A stretch of 64,000 nucleotides of DNA from Rhodococcus sp. NBC_00297 (GCF_036173065.1 NZ_CP108041.1:2046001-2110000); one strand, 5' to 3'. Positions 16,931 to 30,549 are shown, counted from the first letter of the stretch. Numbers and translations: made by a program. Notes: a model not told the origin generated them from the letters alone.

Positions 16931-18013
16931 TCACCGCCCGGACAGGACCTCGAGCATCGATTCCACCGCCGTCGGCCAGCCGTACTGCTCCGCCCTCGCC
17001 CTGGCCGTGGGCCGTCCGCCCGAGGGGAGCGCCAGGGTCGCGGCGATGCCCTCGGCGAAGTCGCGAGAGCGATTGGCCACTGCTGCGCCGCAGTCCGGGG
17101 TGACGATCTCGGCCAGCGCGGACGTTCCCGAGACCACCGCGGGTGTGCCCGACGCCAGTGCCTCCAGCGCCGCCAGCCCGAACGTCTCGTGCGGTCCGGG
17201 AGCGACCGCCACGTCCGCCTCGGCGAGCAACCGTGCGACGCGCTCGCGGTCGGAGACGAACCCGGCGAAGTGCACGGGCAGACCCTCGGCGCGCCGCTCG
17301 AGCGCGGACCGCCGCGGACCGTCGCCCACCACCACCAGGCGTGCGTCGATGCCCTCGCGGCGCAGGTGTGCCAGGGCGTCGACGCTCCGCTCGGCGTGCT
17401 TCTCCACCGACAGCCGTCCACAGTGCACGAGCCGGATCATCCGTCCCTCGTTGCGATGGCGACGCGACGGGTGGAACAACTCGAGGTCCACCCCGAGTGC
17501 GATGCGGTGCGCGTCTGCGCCGATCCGGTCGAACTCCTCCTGCGCGAACGCGGTGGTGCACACCACCGCGTCGTGACCGAGGACGGACCGCCTGTTGGCG
17601 ACGTCCGCCGCCGCGCGCGCCACCGGGACGGGCAACACCTGTCCGAGCAGTCGGTCCAGCCTCTCGTGGGAGATCATCACGCTGCGAATCCCCCTGTGGC
17701 GCGCCCACGTTCCGAGGCCACGCAGGGTCAGACGGTCCGAGATCTCGAGCACGTCCGGTCGCAGACTCGCCGCGACATCGGCCGTCACGGACGGCCTCGC
17801 CACCCGGTAGCCACCGGTCATCGGGAGCCGGGTGGACGGGACGGTGATGCGATGCACCCCGGTGGCAGACATCGTCTCGGAGTGGACGTCGCCGGGCACG
17901 ATGACCGTCACCTCGTGGCCGCGAGCGACATAGCCGGCTCCGAGTTGGTCCACGGCCGTCCGCAGACCGCCCGAACGAGGTCCGTAGAAGTTGGCCACCT
18001 GCACGATGCGCAT
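16931..18013 (-). CDS. Glycosyltransferase family 4 protein
   Basis: A 360-residue GT-B glycosyltransferase. The N-terminal domain starts MRIVQVANFYGPRSGG. The C-terminal donor domain holds the LVVVGDGP segment and the E-x7-E motif in PHETFGLAALEALA, which binds nucleotide sugar. It would transfer a sugar to a lipid or polysaccharide acceptor at the inner face of the membrane; the relatives I recall use GDP-mannose or UDP-glucose, but the donor cannot be set here. The open frame runs to 18175, but ATG at 18013 begins the conserved N-terminus. It is monocistronic and divergent from the PspC gene. Confidence 0.8.
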   Translation of the reverse strand: MRIVQVANFYGPRSGGLRTAVDQLGAGYVARGHEVTVIVPGDVHSETMSATGVHRITVPSTRLPMTGGYRVARPSVTADVAASLRPDVLEISDRLTLRGLGTWARHRGIRSVMISHERLDRLLGQVLPVPVARAAADVANRRSVLGHDAVVCTTAFAQEEFDRIGADAHRIALGVDLELFHPSRRHRNEGRMIRLVHCGRLSVEKHAERSVDALAHLRREGIDARLVVVGDGPRRSALERRAEGLPVHFAGFVSDRERVARLLAEADVAVAPGPHETFGLAALEALASGTPAVVSGTSALAEIVTPDCGAAVANRSRDFAEGIAATLALPSGGRPTARARAEQYGWPTAVESMLEVLSGR

Positions 18014-18196
18014 GCGGCCCAGTGTCGAGGTGAGCCGTGTACGGACGAGGACCGCGCCGAGAACGTCGCACGAACACTCACGTCGAGCATTCACCGTCGT
18101 CGCACGACGGCGGCACGGGAACCCGGCACCGGCGCCGCACGTTGCCGTGGTGTCCGACCCGCGACGACACGTCACCGACGAAGAAGAGGTCCCACG

Positions 18197-18394
18197 ATGA
18201 CCAGCCCGGCCCGCAGGCTCACCCGTTCACGTCAGAGCAAGCTCATCGCCGGAGTGTGCGGCGGTCTCGCCGAACGCTTCGGTCTGAGCGCAGGACTCGT
18301 GCGCCTGCTGTTCGTCCTCTCGTGCATCCTTCCGGGACCGCAGTTCGTGATCTACCTGGTCCTGTGGATCGCGATCCCCAAGTCGTCCTACTGA
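18197..18394 (+). CDS. Small PspC-domain membrane protein
   Basis: A 65-residue protein consisting of one PspC domain: the basic start RLTRSRQSKLIAGVCGGLAERFG, then a hydrophobic helix pair LVRLLFVLSCI and FVIYLVLWIAIP. Such proteins are linked to envelope stress sensing. ATG at 18197 follows AGAGGT by 7 bases. A 7-bp perfect hairpin with a GTTC loop (18390-18407) overlaps the stop codon and may act as a weak terminator. The gene stands alone, divergent from the glycosyltransferase. Confidence 0.82.
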   Translation: MTSPARRLTRSRQSKLIAGVCGGLAERFGLSAGLVRLLFVLSCILPGPQFVIYLVLWIAIPKSSY

Positions 18395-18685
18395 TCGTTC
18401 GATCAGTTCGAGAGTGAGTGCACATCGGGCGCCGTTCCCGTGGCGGGTTCGTATTCCGATCACCGACAACATCTTTGACCAACGGTTGGACAGGGTCTAC
18501 TTGCAGCACGACTGACCTGCACCTACTGTCGAAGTCGATTCGTCGCACGTGCGGTGTCGTCACCTCGTCCACCGTGCGCTCACGTCGAAGTGCGAGGCGT
18601 TCGAGCCCCGGGGCGCCCGGCACCACACGGCCACTCTCGAGCAGGCTGTTCGCCACCACCCTGGCGCGCGGCCGGCAAGGACACG
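18395..18685. other. Intergenic region before the DUF4913-like gene
   Basis: About 290 bases without a supported gene. It contains the right arm of the PspC hairpin (to 18407) and a palindrome CCAACGGTTGG at about 18478-18488. A possible -35 hexamer TTGACC overlaps that palindrome, but no convincing -10 follows at the right distance. Confidence 0.35.
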
Positions 18686-19375
18686 ATGTCTTACCACGGC
18701 GGTTTCCCGCACCACGGTGATCCTACGGGCCGCGGCGCTCGACCTCGTCCGGGCACTCTCCCCGGTCCCGATCGCGCCCGCGGTCGCTACACGTGGCGCT
18801 ATCTCGACACCGACGACGCCGCCCGCCTGTGGGACGAGGTGACCGACTGGGTGTGGTGGCTGCGTGACCGCTACGAGCTGACCGAGCGCATCCCCCGCTG
18901 CTGGTACCGGCACGGACCGGTGGTCGAGGAGTTCACCGCCGTGTTCGCGTCCTGGAGCGAGGCCTACGGCGGCGAGAGCGGACTGTCCCGCTGGCATTCG
19001 CAGGACCTGTGGCCACTGATCGAGCGGCTCGAGGTGATCGCCGGATTCGAACAGTGTCAGGCCGACGGGTGCTCGCACGACTCCGGCTTCCTCCACGCTC
19101 CCGAGGGCACCGAGGCGGTCATGGAGCCGCTGGTCGACTCGTCGGGCCGCGATGCCGACGAGCCGGTGTCCACGGTCGATGCGATGGTGGTCGGTGTCGT
19201 CGACGAGAGCGTGATGCTCTCGGCCGTGGTCAGCGGCGAGGCGACAGCGCTCGACGCCGGTCTCCCCCACGGGCGCTACCGACTCGACGGACGCCTGTGG
19301 ACCTGGAGTTCGATCCTGGGTGGGTACGTGCCGTCACGCGACACGCACCGCACCCTGCGCGCCCTCGAGAGCTGA
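18686..19375 (+). CDS. Conserved actinobacterial protein (DUF4913-like)
   Basis: A 229-residue cytoplasmic protein. The central region WVWWLRDRYELTERIPRCWY, then RHGPVVEEFTAVFASW and WHSQDLWPLIERL, resembles the DUF4913 pattern (Cys-Trp-x-x-His, then a helix ending in Trp, then a Trp-His segment). The C-terminal half is acidic and Val-rich. The function is unknown; DUF4913 proteins are often on plasmids and mobile regions, but no mobile element is seen here. ATG at 18686 is preferred because the sequence upstream in frame is Pro/Arg-rich and non-coding in style. The family match is by eye. Confidence 0.6.
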   Translation: MSYHGGFPHHGDPTGRGARPRPGTLPGPDRARGRYTWRYLDTDDAARLWDEVTDWVWWLRDRYELTERIPRCWYRHGPVVEEFTAVFASWSEAYGGESGLSRWHSQDLWPLIERLEVIAGFEQCQADGCSHDSGFLHAPEGTEAVMEPLVDSSGRDADEPVSTVDAMVVGVVDESVMLSAVVSGEATALDAGLPHGRYRLDGRLWTWSSILGGYVPSRDTHRTLRALES

Positions 19376-19389
19376 GCGCGCGGGACCGA

Positions 19390-19503
19390 ATCCGACCGGC
19401 CTCCGGCCTTCTCGCCTGATCCGACCGGCCTCCGGCCTTCCCGCCGAACCCGACCGGCCTCCGGCCTTCCCGCCTGATCCGACCGGCCTCCGGCCTTCCC
19501 GCA

Positions 19504-19505
<2 letters not shown>
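19390..19505. repeat. Four tandem copies of a 29-bp GC-rich repeat
   Basis: Units start at 19390, 19419, 19448 and 19477 and are nearly identical. Each contains the core GACCGGCCTCCGGCCTTC, which can fold as short hairpins (CCGG-CCT-CCGG). The array fills the gap between the convergent DUF4913-like and asd genes and ends on the asd stop codon. It could act as a terminator for both or be a REP-like element. A 13-base match to the core occurs inside the EamA gene near 27130. Confidence 0.85.
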
Positions 19506-21820
<2,315 letters not shown>

Positions 21821-21948
21821 GCTGGTGCTACCTCCCGAGTCGAGAACGTCCCGCTGGACATCCACTGGTGCGACGGGTGCCGCCGGAACGGTCAGCAGCC
21901 TACCGACCTGCGGGGGTCCGGGGGGAATCGCGTGCCTACCATCAGGTG

Positions 21949-23625
21949 GTGACAGCCCCGGACCCGTCCGCTCTACCGCCTCGTCCTCGGCGCCGACGAC
22001 TCTTCGTCGCGGTGCCGTCGGTGGGGCCGCGCTGGCCCGGCGGCCTCCGCGCCGCGCTCGCGTTCGGTGTTCCGGCACTCGCGCTGCTCGCGCTCGGTTT
22101 TCCCACCGAGGCCCTGCTGACCGCGGCAGGCGGGTTCGCCGTCGTCTACGGCGAGGGCCGGCCGTTCCGGTCCCGCTGGTCGGTCGTCCTGTGGGCCGGT
22201 CTCGCGCTCGTGCTGTCCGCCACCGTCGGCGGCCTCGTGGGCCAGTACGGCGACCCGCGGAACTCCGTGGTGGGCGCCGTCCTCGTCGTCGTGGTGCTCA
22301 CCGTCCTGGGCACCGTCGCGACCTTCGTGGTGGATGCGCTCCGTCTCGGACCGCCCGGTGCCTTCTTCTTCGTCCTGACCTGCGCGATCGCCACCATCGT
22401 CCCGCAGAGCGGGGTGACGGCGTGGGTCAACTCCGCCTGCGTCGCGCTCGGAGCGCTGTGGGCCCTGGTCGTGTCGATGGCACCGGCACTGCGCGACGCG
22501 TCGAAACCGGAACGCGACGCCGTGGCAGCCGCCGAGCGGAGCGTGACCGTCTTCGGTGAGGCGCGCACCGCGGGCGATCCCGCGGTCGGTGCCCGGCACC
22601 GCGCCGCCGTCGCGGTCGATCGCGCCTGGGCCGCGCTGCACGACGCCGGGATCCCGGCTCGCCGGATCGACGATCCGCTGGTCCTGCGACTACGGAGGGT
22701 CCACCTCGACTTCGCGCGCATCATCGGCGACGCACCGCTCGATCCCGAGCACGCGTCGGACACCGTGCACGTCACTCCGGATCACACGCCCTCCGTCCCG
22801 ATGTCGCGCCCGACGATCAGGTTCCGGCTGCTCCGGGCCCTGCACGTCGATTCCCACGCCACCACCACGGCGCTCCGCGTCTTCTGCGCATCCGCGGCCT
22901 CGGGCGCGATCGCCGTCGTCGCCGGACTCGGGCGGCCCGACTGGGCTGTCATCGGCGCGGTCCTCGTGCTGCAACAGGGCCTCGACCGACCACGAGGTAC
23001 CGTCCGCGCCCTGCACCGCCTGGTGGGCACGGCCGTCGGAGTGGTGCTCTTCGCCGTCGTCTTCTCACTGTCACCGAGCGGGTTCGTGCTGGTCCTGCTG
23101 CTGATGGCACTGCAGTTCCTCATCGAACTGGTCATCGCTCGGAACTACGGCATCGCCGTCATGTTCATCACGCCCCTGGCGCTGCTCATCGGCGGCGCGT
23201 CCCATCCGGGTGCGCAGGCGTGGCCGCTCGCGACCGAACGTCTCGTCGAGACGTGCATCGGTGTGCTGTGCGCGCTGGCGTCGATGTGGGTGGTCGCTCG
23301 ACACGCTCATCGGCGGTGCCTGCTCTGGTGCGACGGGCGCGTTCTCGACGCCTGTCGCCGGACGGCAGATCTGCTGCGCACCGTGACACCCACCCATCCG
23401 GACGCCATGACCGCGCGGCGAGACGTGCAGTTCGAGCTCGTCGGCGCCGCCTTCGCCGCCGAGCACGCCGTCAGCGACGACCGGGAGTGGACGTCGGCGA
23501 GGTGGGAGTCGCACCTGCGAGTCGACGCGGCCGGGTACGACCTCCTGTCCGCCTGCTGGCGCACCGCAGACGGCGCCATGCTGGCGGAACCGGAGCGGTG
23601 GGCGGACGTGGCACCGCGCCCGTGA
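21949..23625 (+). CDS. FUSC-family integral membrane protein
   Basis: A protein of about 558 residues with two blocks of hydrophobic helices (about residues 30-190 and 310-450), each followed by a soluble helical part, the layout of FUSC/aromatic-acid-exporter-like proteins. The second block contains the family-typical segment around [20 protein letters not shown]. Relatives export aromatic acids or other amphiphiles, but actinobacterial members are mostly uncharacterised. The start is uncertain: GTG codons at 21946 and 21949 are both possible and there is no strong ribosome-binding site. It is divergent from ask and is followed by the leuA leader. Confidence 0.7.
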   Translation: MTAPDPSALPPRPRRRRLFVAVPSVGPRWPGGLRAALAFGVPALALLALGFPTEALLTAAGGFAVVYGEGRPFRSRWSVVLWAGLALVLSATVGGLVGQYGDPRNSVVGAVLVVVVLTVLGTVATFVVDALRLGPPGAFFFVLTCAIATIVPQSGVTAWVNSACVALGALWALVVSMAPALRDASKPERDAVAAAERSVTVFGEARTAGDPAVGARHRAAVAVDRAWAALHDAGIPARRIDDPLVLRLRRVHLDFARIIGDAPLDPEHASDTVHVTPDHTPSVPMSRPTIRFRLLRALHVDSHATTTALRVFCASAASGAIAVVAGLGRPDWAVIGAVLVLQQGLDRPRGTVRALHRLVGTAVGVVLFAVVFSLSPSGFVLVLLLMALQFLIELVIARNYGIAVMFITPLALLIGGASHPGAQAWPLATERLVETCIGVLCALASMWVVARHAHRRCLLWCDGRVLDACRRTADLLRTVTPTHPDAMTARRDVQFELVGAAFAAEHAVSDDREWTSARWESHLRVDAAGYDLLSACWRTADGAMLAEPERWADVAPRP

Positions 23626-23661
23626 GACGTGCCGGTGTCGTCCGCGCGGGCGACGGAGTAG

Positions 23662-25614
<1,953 letters not shown>

Positions 25615-25618
25615 CCCT

Positions 25619-25660
25619 CGTGCGCCTTCTGCGCATCCAGGAATACGCAAAAGGCGCACG
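25619..25660. terminator. Terminator between leuA and the LysR gene
   Basis: A 15-bp stem (25619-25633 with 25646-25660) with one mismatch and a 12-base loop lies between the convergent stops, so it can serve both genes. Confidence 0.85.
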
Positions 25661-25662
25661 GG

Positions 25663-26556
25663 TCACGCAGTGACCTCCGCGACCCGCGCCGCGAACGCGT
25701 CCACCACGGCCCGCACGGCCGGACGCTCCGCGGCGCGGGGTCGTGTCGCCAGGTCGTAGATGCGGGCCGCGCGCACCCCGGCCAACCGGCGTTGCGTGAC
25801 ACCCGGGTGCGTCGAGGCGTGGCGCGGCATCAGCGCGATCCCGTGGCCGTGGGCCACCAGCTCCTCCATGAGCCGGAAGTCGTTGATCCGCAGATTGACT
25901 CGCGGCGCCACCCCGGTGACCGTCGCGATGGAGAGCAGCACGTCGTCCACCGGGAACCCTCCGCGGACACTGATCCACCGCTCGTCCGCCAGATCCTCGA
26001 TGTCGACGGCATCACGCTCCGCCAGCGGGTGCCCCGGCGGCAGCACCAGGTCGATGGGCTCGCGCATCAGTGAACGCACCTCCACCCGCTCGGACGCGAT
26101 GCTCGGTGCGCGCTCGTCCCGATGCGTCAGCACCACGTCGTAGTCCGCGAGCAACGCCGGCACGGCCGACGCAGGCACGTCCTCGTCCCGGGCGTCGACA
26201 TCCACACCCGCCTCGGTGAGCCGGCCCAGAACCCCCGGCAGCAACAGTGCGGCGCCCGAGGGGAAGAGCGCCAGTCGAACGGTTCCGCGTGCGCTGCCGC
26301 GGTACGACGCCATCTCCTCCGACGCCCGGTCGAGGGCGGCGAGCACGTCGTCGGCGTGAGGAAGCAGCGCGCGTCCCGCCGCGGTGAGCCGCACGCGGCG
26401 CCCGTCGGGTTCGAGCAGGGCGACGCCCGCCTCCCTCGCCAACACCTTGAGCTGCTGCGACACCGCGGACGGTGTCATCGACAGCGCGTCGGCGGCCGCG
26501 GCGACAGTGCCGCGATCCGCCAGCGCCCGCAAGACGCGCAACCGGTCGACATTCAT
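25663..26556 (-). CDS. LysR family transcriptional regulator
   Basis: A 297-residue LysR-type regulator with an N-terminal winged helix-turn-helix (ADRGTVAAAADALSMTPSAV, then SQQLKVL) and a periplasmic-binding-fold effector domain from about 90. It is divergent from an EamA-type exporter, the common pattern of ArgP/CysB-like regulator and amino-acid exporter pairs, so it probably activates the exporter in response to its substrate. A palindrome (26556-26570) touches its own start codon, suggesting autoregulation and possibly a leaderless mRNA. The effector is unknown. Confidence 0.88.
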   Translation of the reverse strand: MNVDRLRVLRALADRGTVAAAADALSMTPSAVSQQLKVLAREAGVALLEPDGRRVRLTAAGRALLPHADDVLAALDRASEEMASYRGSARGTVRLALFPSGAALLLPGVLGRLTEAGVDVDARDEDVPASAVPALLADYDVVLTHRDERAPSIASERVEVRSLMREPIDLVLPPGHPLAERDAVDIEDLADERWISVRGGFPVDDVLLSIATVTGVAPRVNLRINDFRLMEELVAHGHGIALMPRHASTHPGVTQRRLAGVRAARIYDLATRPRAAERPAVRAVVDAFAARVAEVTA

Positions 26557-26570
26557 GTAGCAACGCTACA
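26556..26570. promoter_or_regulatory. Palindrome at the LysR start, probable operator
   Basis: TGTAGC-AAC-GCTACA is a perfect dyad that begins at the first base of the LysR start codon and reaches into the LysR-EamA intergenic region. A further GCTAC half-site lies at 26571-26575. This fits a LysR binding site, though the regulator that uses it is not proven. Confidence 0.5.
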
Positions 26571-26628
26571 GCTACCGGTCACCACAATTCGATTGTTCTT
26601 AGCAGTCGCACCCGGAACACTCGAGGTC

Positions 26629-27588
26629 ATGACCACTCGCGACCGCCTGCTCGGACTGATCGTCGTGGTGGTCTGGGGACTGAACTTCCTCGCCATCCGC
26701 GCCGGGCTCGACCAGTTCCCGCCGTTCTTCTTCGCTGCCCTGCGGTTCGCGGTGATCGCCGTTCCGGTCGTCCTCTTCGTCCGCCGACCGACCGTGCCGG
26801 TGCGCTGGCTCCTGCTGTACGGCACGGGTTTCGGCCTCCTGCAGTTCGCGTTCCTCTTCGCCGCGATGAACGCCGGCATGCCCACCGGCCTGGCCTCGCT
26901 GGTGCTCCAGTCGTCGGCGCCGTTCACCGTCGTTCTCGGCGCGCTGCTGCTGCGGGAGAAGGTCGGGCCGCGCCAGTGGATCGGGATCGGCATCGCCGTC
27001 GGGGGCATGATCCTCATCGGGTGGGATCGCGCCCACAACGCCACCCTCCTGCCCGTGCTGCTGACGCTGCTGGCAGGCCTCAGCTGGGCCTTCGGCAATC
27101 TCGGAAACCGATTGGCGACACGAGCATCTCGACCGGCCTCCGGCGTTCCCGTCGAGCCGATGCGACTCATGCTGTGGATGACGGTGGTTCCCCCGCTGCC
27201 GATGTTCGCGTTGTCGGCCGTCGTCGAGGGTCCGACCACGGGATGGACCGCCATCGGCGACGTGGTGTCGGCCGGGCAGTTCTCCGGGTTGATCGGGCTC
27301 GCCTACATCGTGGTCATCGGCACGATCGCCGGCTCGGGACTGTGGACCGTCCTGATCAGCCGCTACCCCGCCGGCGTCGTCGCGCCGTTCTCGTTGCTGG
27401 TCCCGGTCGTCGGCATCGGTGCGTCCTGGCTCGTGCTCGACGAGACGCCGAGCGTCCTCTCCCTCGTCGGTGCGGCCGTCGTGATCGGCGGCTGCACGTG
27501 GGGTCTGAGCCGCTCGCCGCGATCCGCGACGACCACACCGACCGAGCCCCGGATCGTGACTCCCCCGTCCGGAGCCACCGTCGGTTAG
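26629..27588 (+). CDS. EamA/DMT family transporter
   Basis: A 319-residue membrane protein with about ten transmembrane helices in two EamA repeats. The first repeat opens LLGLIVVVVWGLNFLAI. The second begins near LLAGLSWAFGNLGNR and ends with SLVGAAVVIGGCTWG. Relatives such as YdeD/EamA export cysteine-pathway metabolites or other amino acids. The divergent LysR gene suggests substrate-induced export. ATG at 26629 follows CGAGGTC. The segment SRPASGVP is encoded by a stretch that matches the core of the 29-bp repeat found after asd. Confidence 0.85.
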   Translation: MTTRDRLLGLIVVVVWGLNFLAIRAGLDQFPPFFFAALRFAVIAVPVVLFVRRPTVPVRWLLLYGTGFGLLQFAFLFAAMNAGMPTGLASLVLQSSAPFTVVLGALLLREKVGPRQWIGIGIAVGGMILIGWDRAHNATLLPVLLTLLAGLSWAFGNLGNRLATRASRPASGVPVEPMRLMLWMTVVPPLPMFALSAVVEGPTTGWTAIGDVVSAGQFSGLIGLAYIVVIGTIAGSGLWTVLISRYPAGVVAPFSLLVPVVGIGASWLVLDETPSVLSLVGAAVVIGGCTWGLSRSPRSATTTPTEPRIVTPPSGATVG

Positions 27589-27626
27589 GGTCCCCTCACC
27601 ATCACTGTGACGGAGGCTCGGCAAGC

Positions 27627-28538
27627 GTGTTCGGAAGAAGAAGTACTGTCCTGGCGACCCTGCTCGCCGCGACGGCCCTCGTGGCCTCGGCGTGTTCGAC
27701 CGATGCGACAGCCGAGGACGCCGCGGACAGCACCCGGACCGTGACCCATGCGCGCGGGGACACGGAGGTGCCCTCGTCGCCGTTGCGAGTCGTCACTCTC
27801 GAACCCGTCCAGCTCGACACGAGTGTCGCGCTCGGCGTCGTTCCGGTGGGCACGTCGGTGCTGAGCGAGGCGACGGGGGTGCCCCCGTATCTGGGCGACG
27901 AGGCGTCGCGCATCGAGACCGTCGGCACCGTCGCGGAGCCTCGCGTCGAGGCCATCGCGGCTCTGCAGCCGGACCTGATCCTGGGAACGGAGACGCGCCA
28001 CTCGGAGCTGTACGAGCGGTTGTCCGCGATCGCTCCGACGGTGTTCATGGCGTCGCAGAGCGACCCGTGGCAGGACAACGTCCGCCTCGTCGGGCGCGCC
28101 CTCGGACGTGACGCGGAGCCGTTGCTGGGCAAGTACGACGCGCGGTGCGACGAGATCGCCGACAGGTTCGACACCGCCGGGTCGACGGCGCAGCTCATCC
28201 GGCCACGCAACGAGGAGCTCACGCTCTACGGACCGCTGTCCTTCGCGGGCAGCACCCTCGAGTGCGCCGGGTTCACCACGCCGCCCCGCCCGGAGTGGTC
28301 GAACGAGATCAGTGTCGACGTCTCCCCCGAACTGGCGACGGAGGCCCGCGCCGATCTCGTGGTCGTGACGTCGGCAACACCGGACGATCCGGCGTCGATG
28401 CCCACGCCCGTCACGTCGAACACGACGGCGTTCCCGAATCCGCACCTCGTCGACCAGTCGTACTGGATCACCGGCGTGGGACCTCGCGGCGGACAGGCCG
28501 TGCTCGACGACATCGAACGGATCCTCGGGGCGTCCTGA
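27627..28538 (+). CDS. Iron-siderophore-type ABC transporter substrate-binding lipoprotein
   Basis: A 303-residue lipoprotein with an arginine-containing N-terminus, a hydrophobic core and the lipobox VASAC (Cys23). The mature part has the FecB/FepB class III fold signature: VVTLEPVQLDTSVALGVVPVG, LQPDLILGTETRHSELYERL, and the last helix DDIERILG. It would bind a ferric siderophore at the outer face of the membrane. No permease or ATPase genes are next to it, so it must work with components encoded elsewhere. GTG at 27627 has GGAGG 10 bases upstream. Confidence 0.82.
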   Translation: MFGRRSTVLATLLAATALVASACSTDATAEDAADSTRTVTHARGDTEVPSSPLRVVTLEPVQLDTSVALGVVPVGTSVLSEATGVPPYLGDEASRIETVGTVAEPRVEAIAALQPDLILGTETRHSELYERLSAIAPTVFMASQSDPWQDNVRLVGRALGRDAEPLLGKYDARCDEIADRFDTAGSTAQLIRPRNEELTLYGPLSFAGSTLECAGFTTPPRPEWSNEISVDVSPELATEARADLVVVTSATPDDPASMPTPVTSNTTAFPNPHLVDQSYWITGVGPRGGQAVLDDIERILGAS

Positions 28539-28568
28539 GTTCCTTCCCGTGTGGGAGGATCGGACACC

Positions 28569-29855
28569 ATGATCGACAGCAGCAGACGGCACCTCGGAGC
28601 CCGCGGACGCCTGGCACTGTCGGCGGCCTCCGCGGCCGCGTGGGCCTCGCAGAAGGCCGGTCGCGGCAAGGGATCGATGATCGGCGGTCTCGTCGCGCTG
28701 AAGATCGACCCGGCCCTCATGTCGCGCCTGGGCGCGAATCGACGCACGGCCGTCATCACCGGTACCAACGGCAAGTCGACCACCACCCGGATGACTGCGG
28801 CGGCGCTCGCGACACTGGGCGAGGTGGCGACGCAGGCCGACGGCGCCAACATGGACGCGGGCATCGTCGCCGCGCTGAACTCACGGCGCACCGCGCCGCT
28901 GGCGGCCCTCGAGGTCGACGAGCTGCACGTCCCGCACGTGTGCGACGCCGTGAACCCCGAGGTCCTGGTGTTGCTGAACCTCAGCCGCGATCAGCTCGAC
29001 CGCGTCGGCGAGATCAACATGATCGAGCGCAAGCTCCGCGCGGGAATCGTCGCCCATCCCGACACCGTCGTCGTCGCCAACTGCGACGACGTGCTGATGA
29101 CGTCCGCGGCGTACGACGCTCCGCGGACCGTGTGGGTGGCCGCCGGCGGCGGGTGGGTCGGCGACTCGGTCAGCTGCCCCCGCACCGGGGAACCCATCGA
29201 GTGGAACGGCACGCACTGGCGCAGCACAGGTCTGCTGGAGAGCGGGCGGGAGTTCTCGCGGCCGGAGCCGCAGTGGTGGCTCGACGACGAGAACCTGTAC
29301 GGCCCGGACGGTCTCGTGCTCCCCATGAGTTTGACGCTGCCCGGCCGGGCCAACCGCGGAAACGCGGCGCAGGCCGTCGCTGCCGCGGTCACGATGGGCG
29401 CCGATCCCGCGCAGGCCGTCGCCGCGGTGTCCGCGGTCGACGAGGTGGCGGGCCGCTACAGCTCGATCCAGTACGGATCCCACACCGTGCGCATGCTGCT
29501 GGCCAAGAACCCCGCCGGATGGCAGGAAGCACTGTCGATGATCGACCCGGCCGCCGACGGCCTGGTGATCGCCGTCAACGGCCAGGTGCCCGACGGCGAG
29601 GACCTGTCGTGGCTGTGGGACGTGCGGTTCGAGCACTTCGAGAACACCACGGTGGTGGCGGCCGGTGAACGTGCGACCGACCTGGGAGTTCGCCTGACGT
29701 ACGCCGGAGCCGACCACACCGTGGTGCCGAACCCGTTGCGGGCCATCGCCTCCTGCCCACCCGGGCGCGTGGAGGTCCTGGCGAACTACACGGCCTTCCG
29801 TGACCTCGGCCGGGCGCTGGCGCGCGAGACCGCGAAGGAGGCACCCGGTGTCTGA
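28569..29855 (+). CDS. murT: Lipid II isoglutaminyl synthase, ligase subunit MurT
   Basis: A 428-residue Mur-ligase-type enzyme. With GatD it amidates the D-Glu of lipid II to D-isoglutamine at the cytoplasmic face of the membrane. The P-loop TGTNGKSTT is at about 64-72, followed by the central domain and the C-terminal DUF1727 domain that binds GatD. The zinc-ribbon insert known in S. aureus MurT (two CxxC pairs) is not visible: the corresponding region has only a single Cys in SCPRTGEPI. ATG at 28569 follows GGGAGG. The end overlaps gatD by 8 bases. Confidence 0.93.
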   Translation: MIDSSRRHLGARGRLALSAASAAAWASQKAGRGKGSMIGGLVALKIDPALMSRLGANRRTAVITGTNGKSTTTRMTAAALATLGEVATQADGANMDAGIVAALNSRRTAPLAALEVDELHVPHVCDAVNPEVLVLLNLSRDQLDRVGEINMIERKLRAGIVAHPDTVVVANCDDVLMTSAAYDAPRTVWVAAGGGWVGDSVSCPRTGEPIEWNGTHWRSTGLLESGREFSRPEPQWWLDDENLYGPDGLVLPMSLTLPGRANRGNAAQAVAAAVTMGADPAQAVAAVSAVDEVAGRYSSIQYGSHTVRMLLAKNPAGWQEALSMIDPAADGLVIAVNGQVPDGEDLSWLWDVRFEHFENTTVVAAGERATDLGVRLTYAGADHTVVPNPLRAIASCPPGRVEVLANYTAFRDLGRALARETAKEAPGV

Positions 29856-30549
29856 TTTCCGTATCGGGCTCGTCCTGCCCGACGTCATGGGCACGTACGG
29901 CGACAGCGGCAACGCGCTCGTCCTGCGCCAGCGCATGCTGATGCGCGGACTCGACGCCGAGATCGTGTCGATCACCCTCGCCGATCCGGTGCCCGAGTCC
30001 CTCGACGTCTACGTGCTCGGCGGAGCGGAGGACTCGGCGCAGCGACTCGCGACGAAGCACCTCGCGCGCTACCCCGGACTGCAGCGCGCCGCCGAGCGCG
30101 GTGCACCGGTGCTCGCCATCTGCGCGGCGATCCAGGTGCTGGGCGAGTGGTACGAGACGAGCTCCGGCGAACGCGTCGACGGTGTCTCGATGCTGAACGT
30201 CACCACGGCGCCGCAGGAGACCCGGTCGATCGGTGAGGTCATCACCCGCCCGGTGTCTGACCGCTTGACCCAGACGCTGACCGGCTTCGAGAACCACCGC
30301 GGCGGTACGACTCTCGGTCCCGATGCCGCACCGTTCGCGCGCGTCGAGCACGGCATCGGCAACGGTGTCGGCGACGGCAACGAGGGCGTCGTGCAGGGCT
30401 CGGTGATCGGCACCTACATGCACGGACCGGCGCTGGCCCGCAATCCCGAACTGGCGGACCATCTGCTCGAGACAGCTCTGGGTCACTCCCTCGAGCCGCT
30501 GCACCTGGCCGACGTCGAGCAGCTGCGCACCGAGCGTCTGCGCCGCTAG
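29848..30549 (+). CDS. gatD: Lipid II isoglutaminyl synthase, glutaminase subunit GatD
   Basis: A 233-residue class I glutamine amidotransferase that supplies ammonia to MurT. The nucleophile Cys92 is in LAICAAIQVLGE and the catalytic His192 in GTYMHGPALARNPELAD; both agree with S. aureus GatD (Cys94, His189). GTG at 29848 lies inside the last codons of murT, an 8-base overlap GTGTCTGA. The stop codon TAG shares the palindrome CTAG (30546-30549) with the stop of the convergent AbrB-type gene. Confidence 0.94.
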   Translation: MSDFRIGLVLPDVMGTYGDSGNALVLRQRMLMRGLDAEIVSITLADPVPESLDVYVLGGAEDSAQRLATKHLARYPGLQRAAERGAPVLAICAAIQVLGEWYETSSGERVDGVSMLNVTTAPQETRSIGEVITRPVSDRLTQTLTGFENHRGGTTLGPDAAPFARVEHGIGNGVGDGNEGVVQGSVIGTYMHGPALARNPELADHLLETALGHSLEPLHLADVEQLRTERLRR

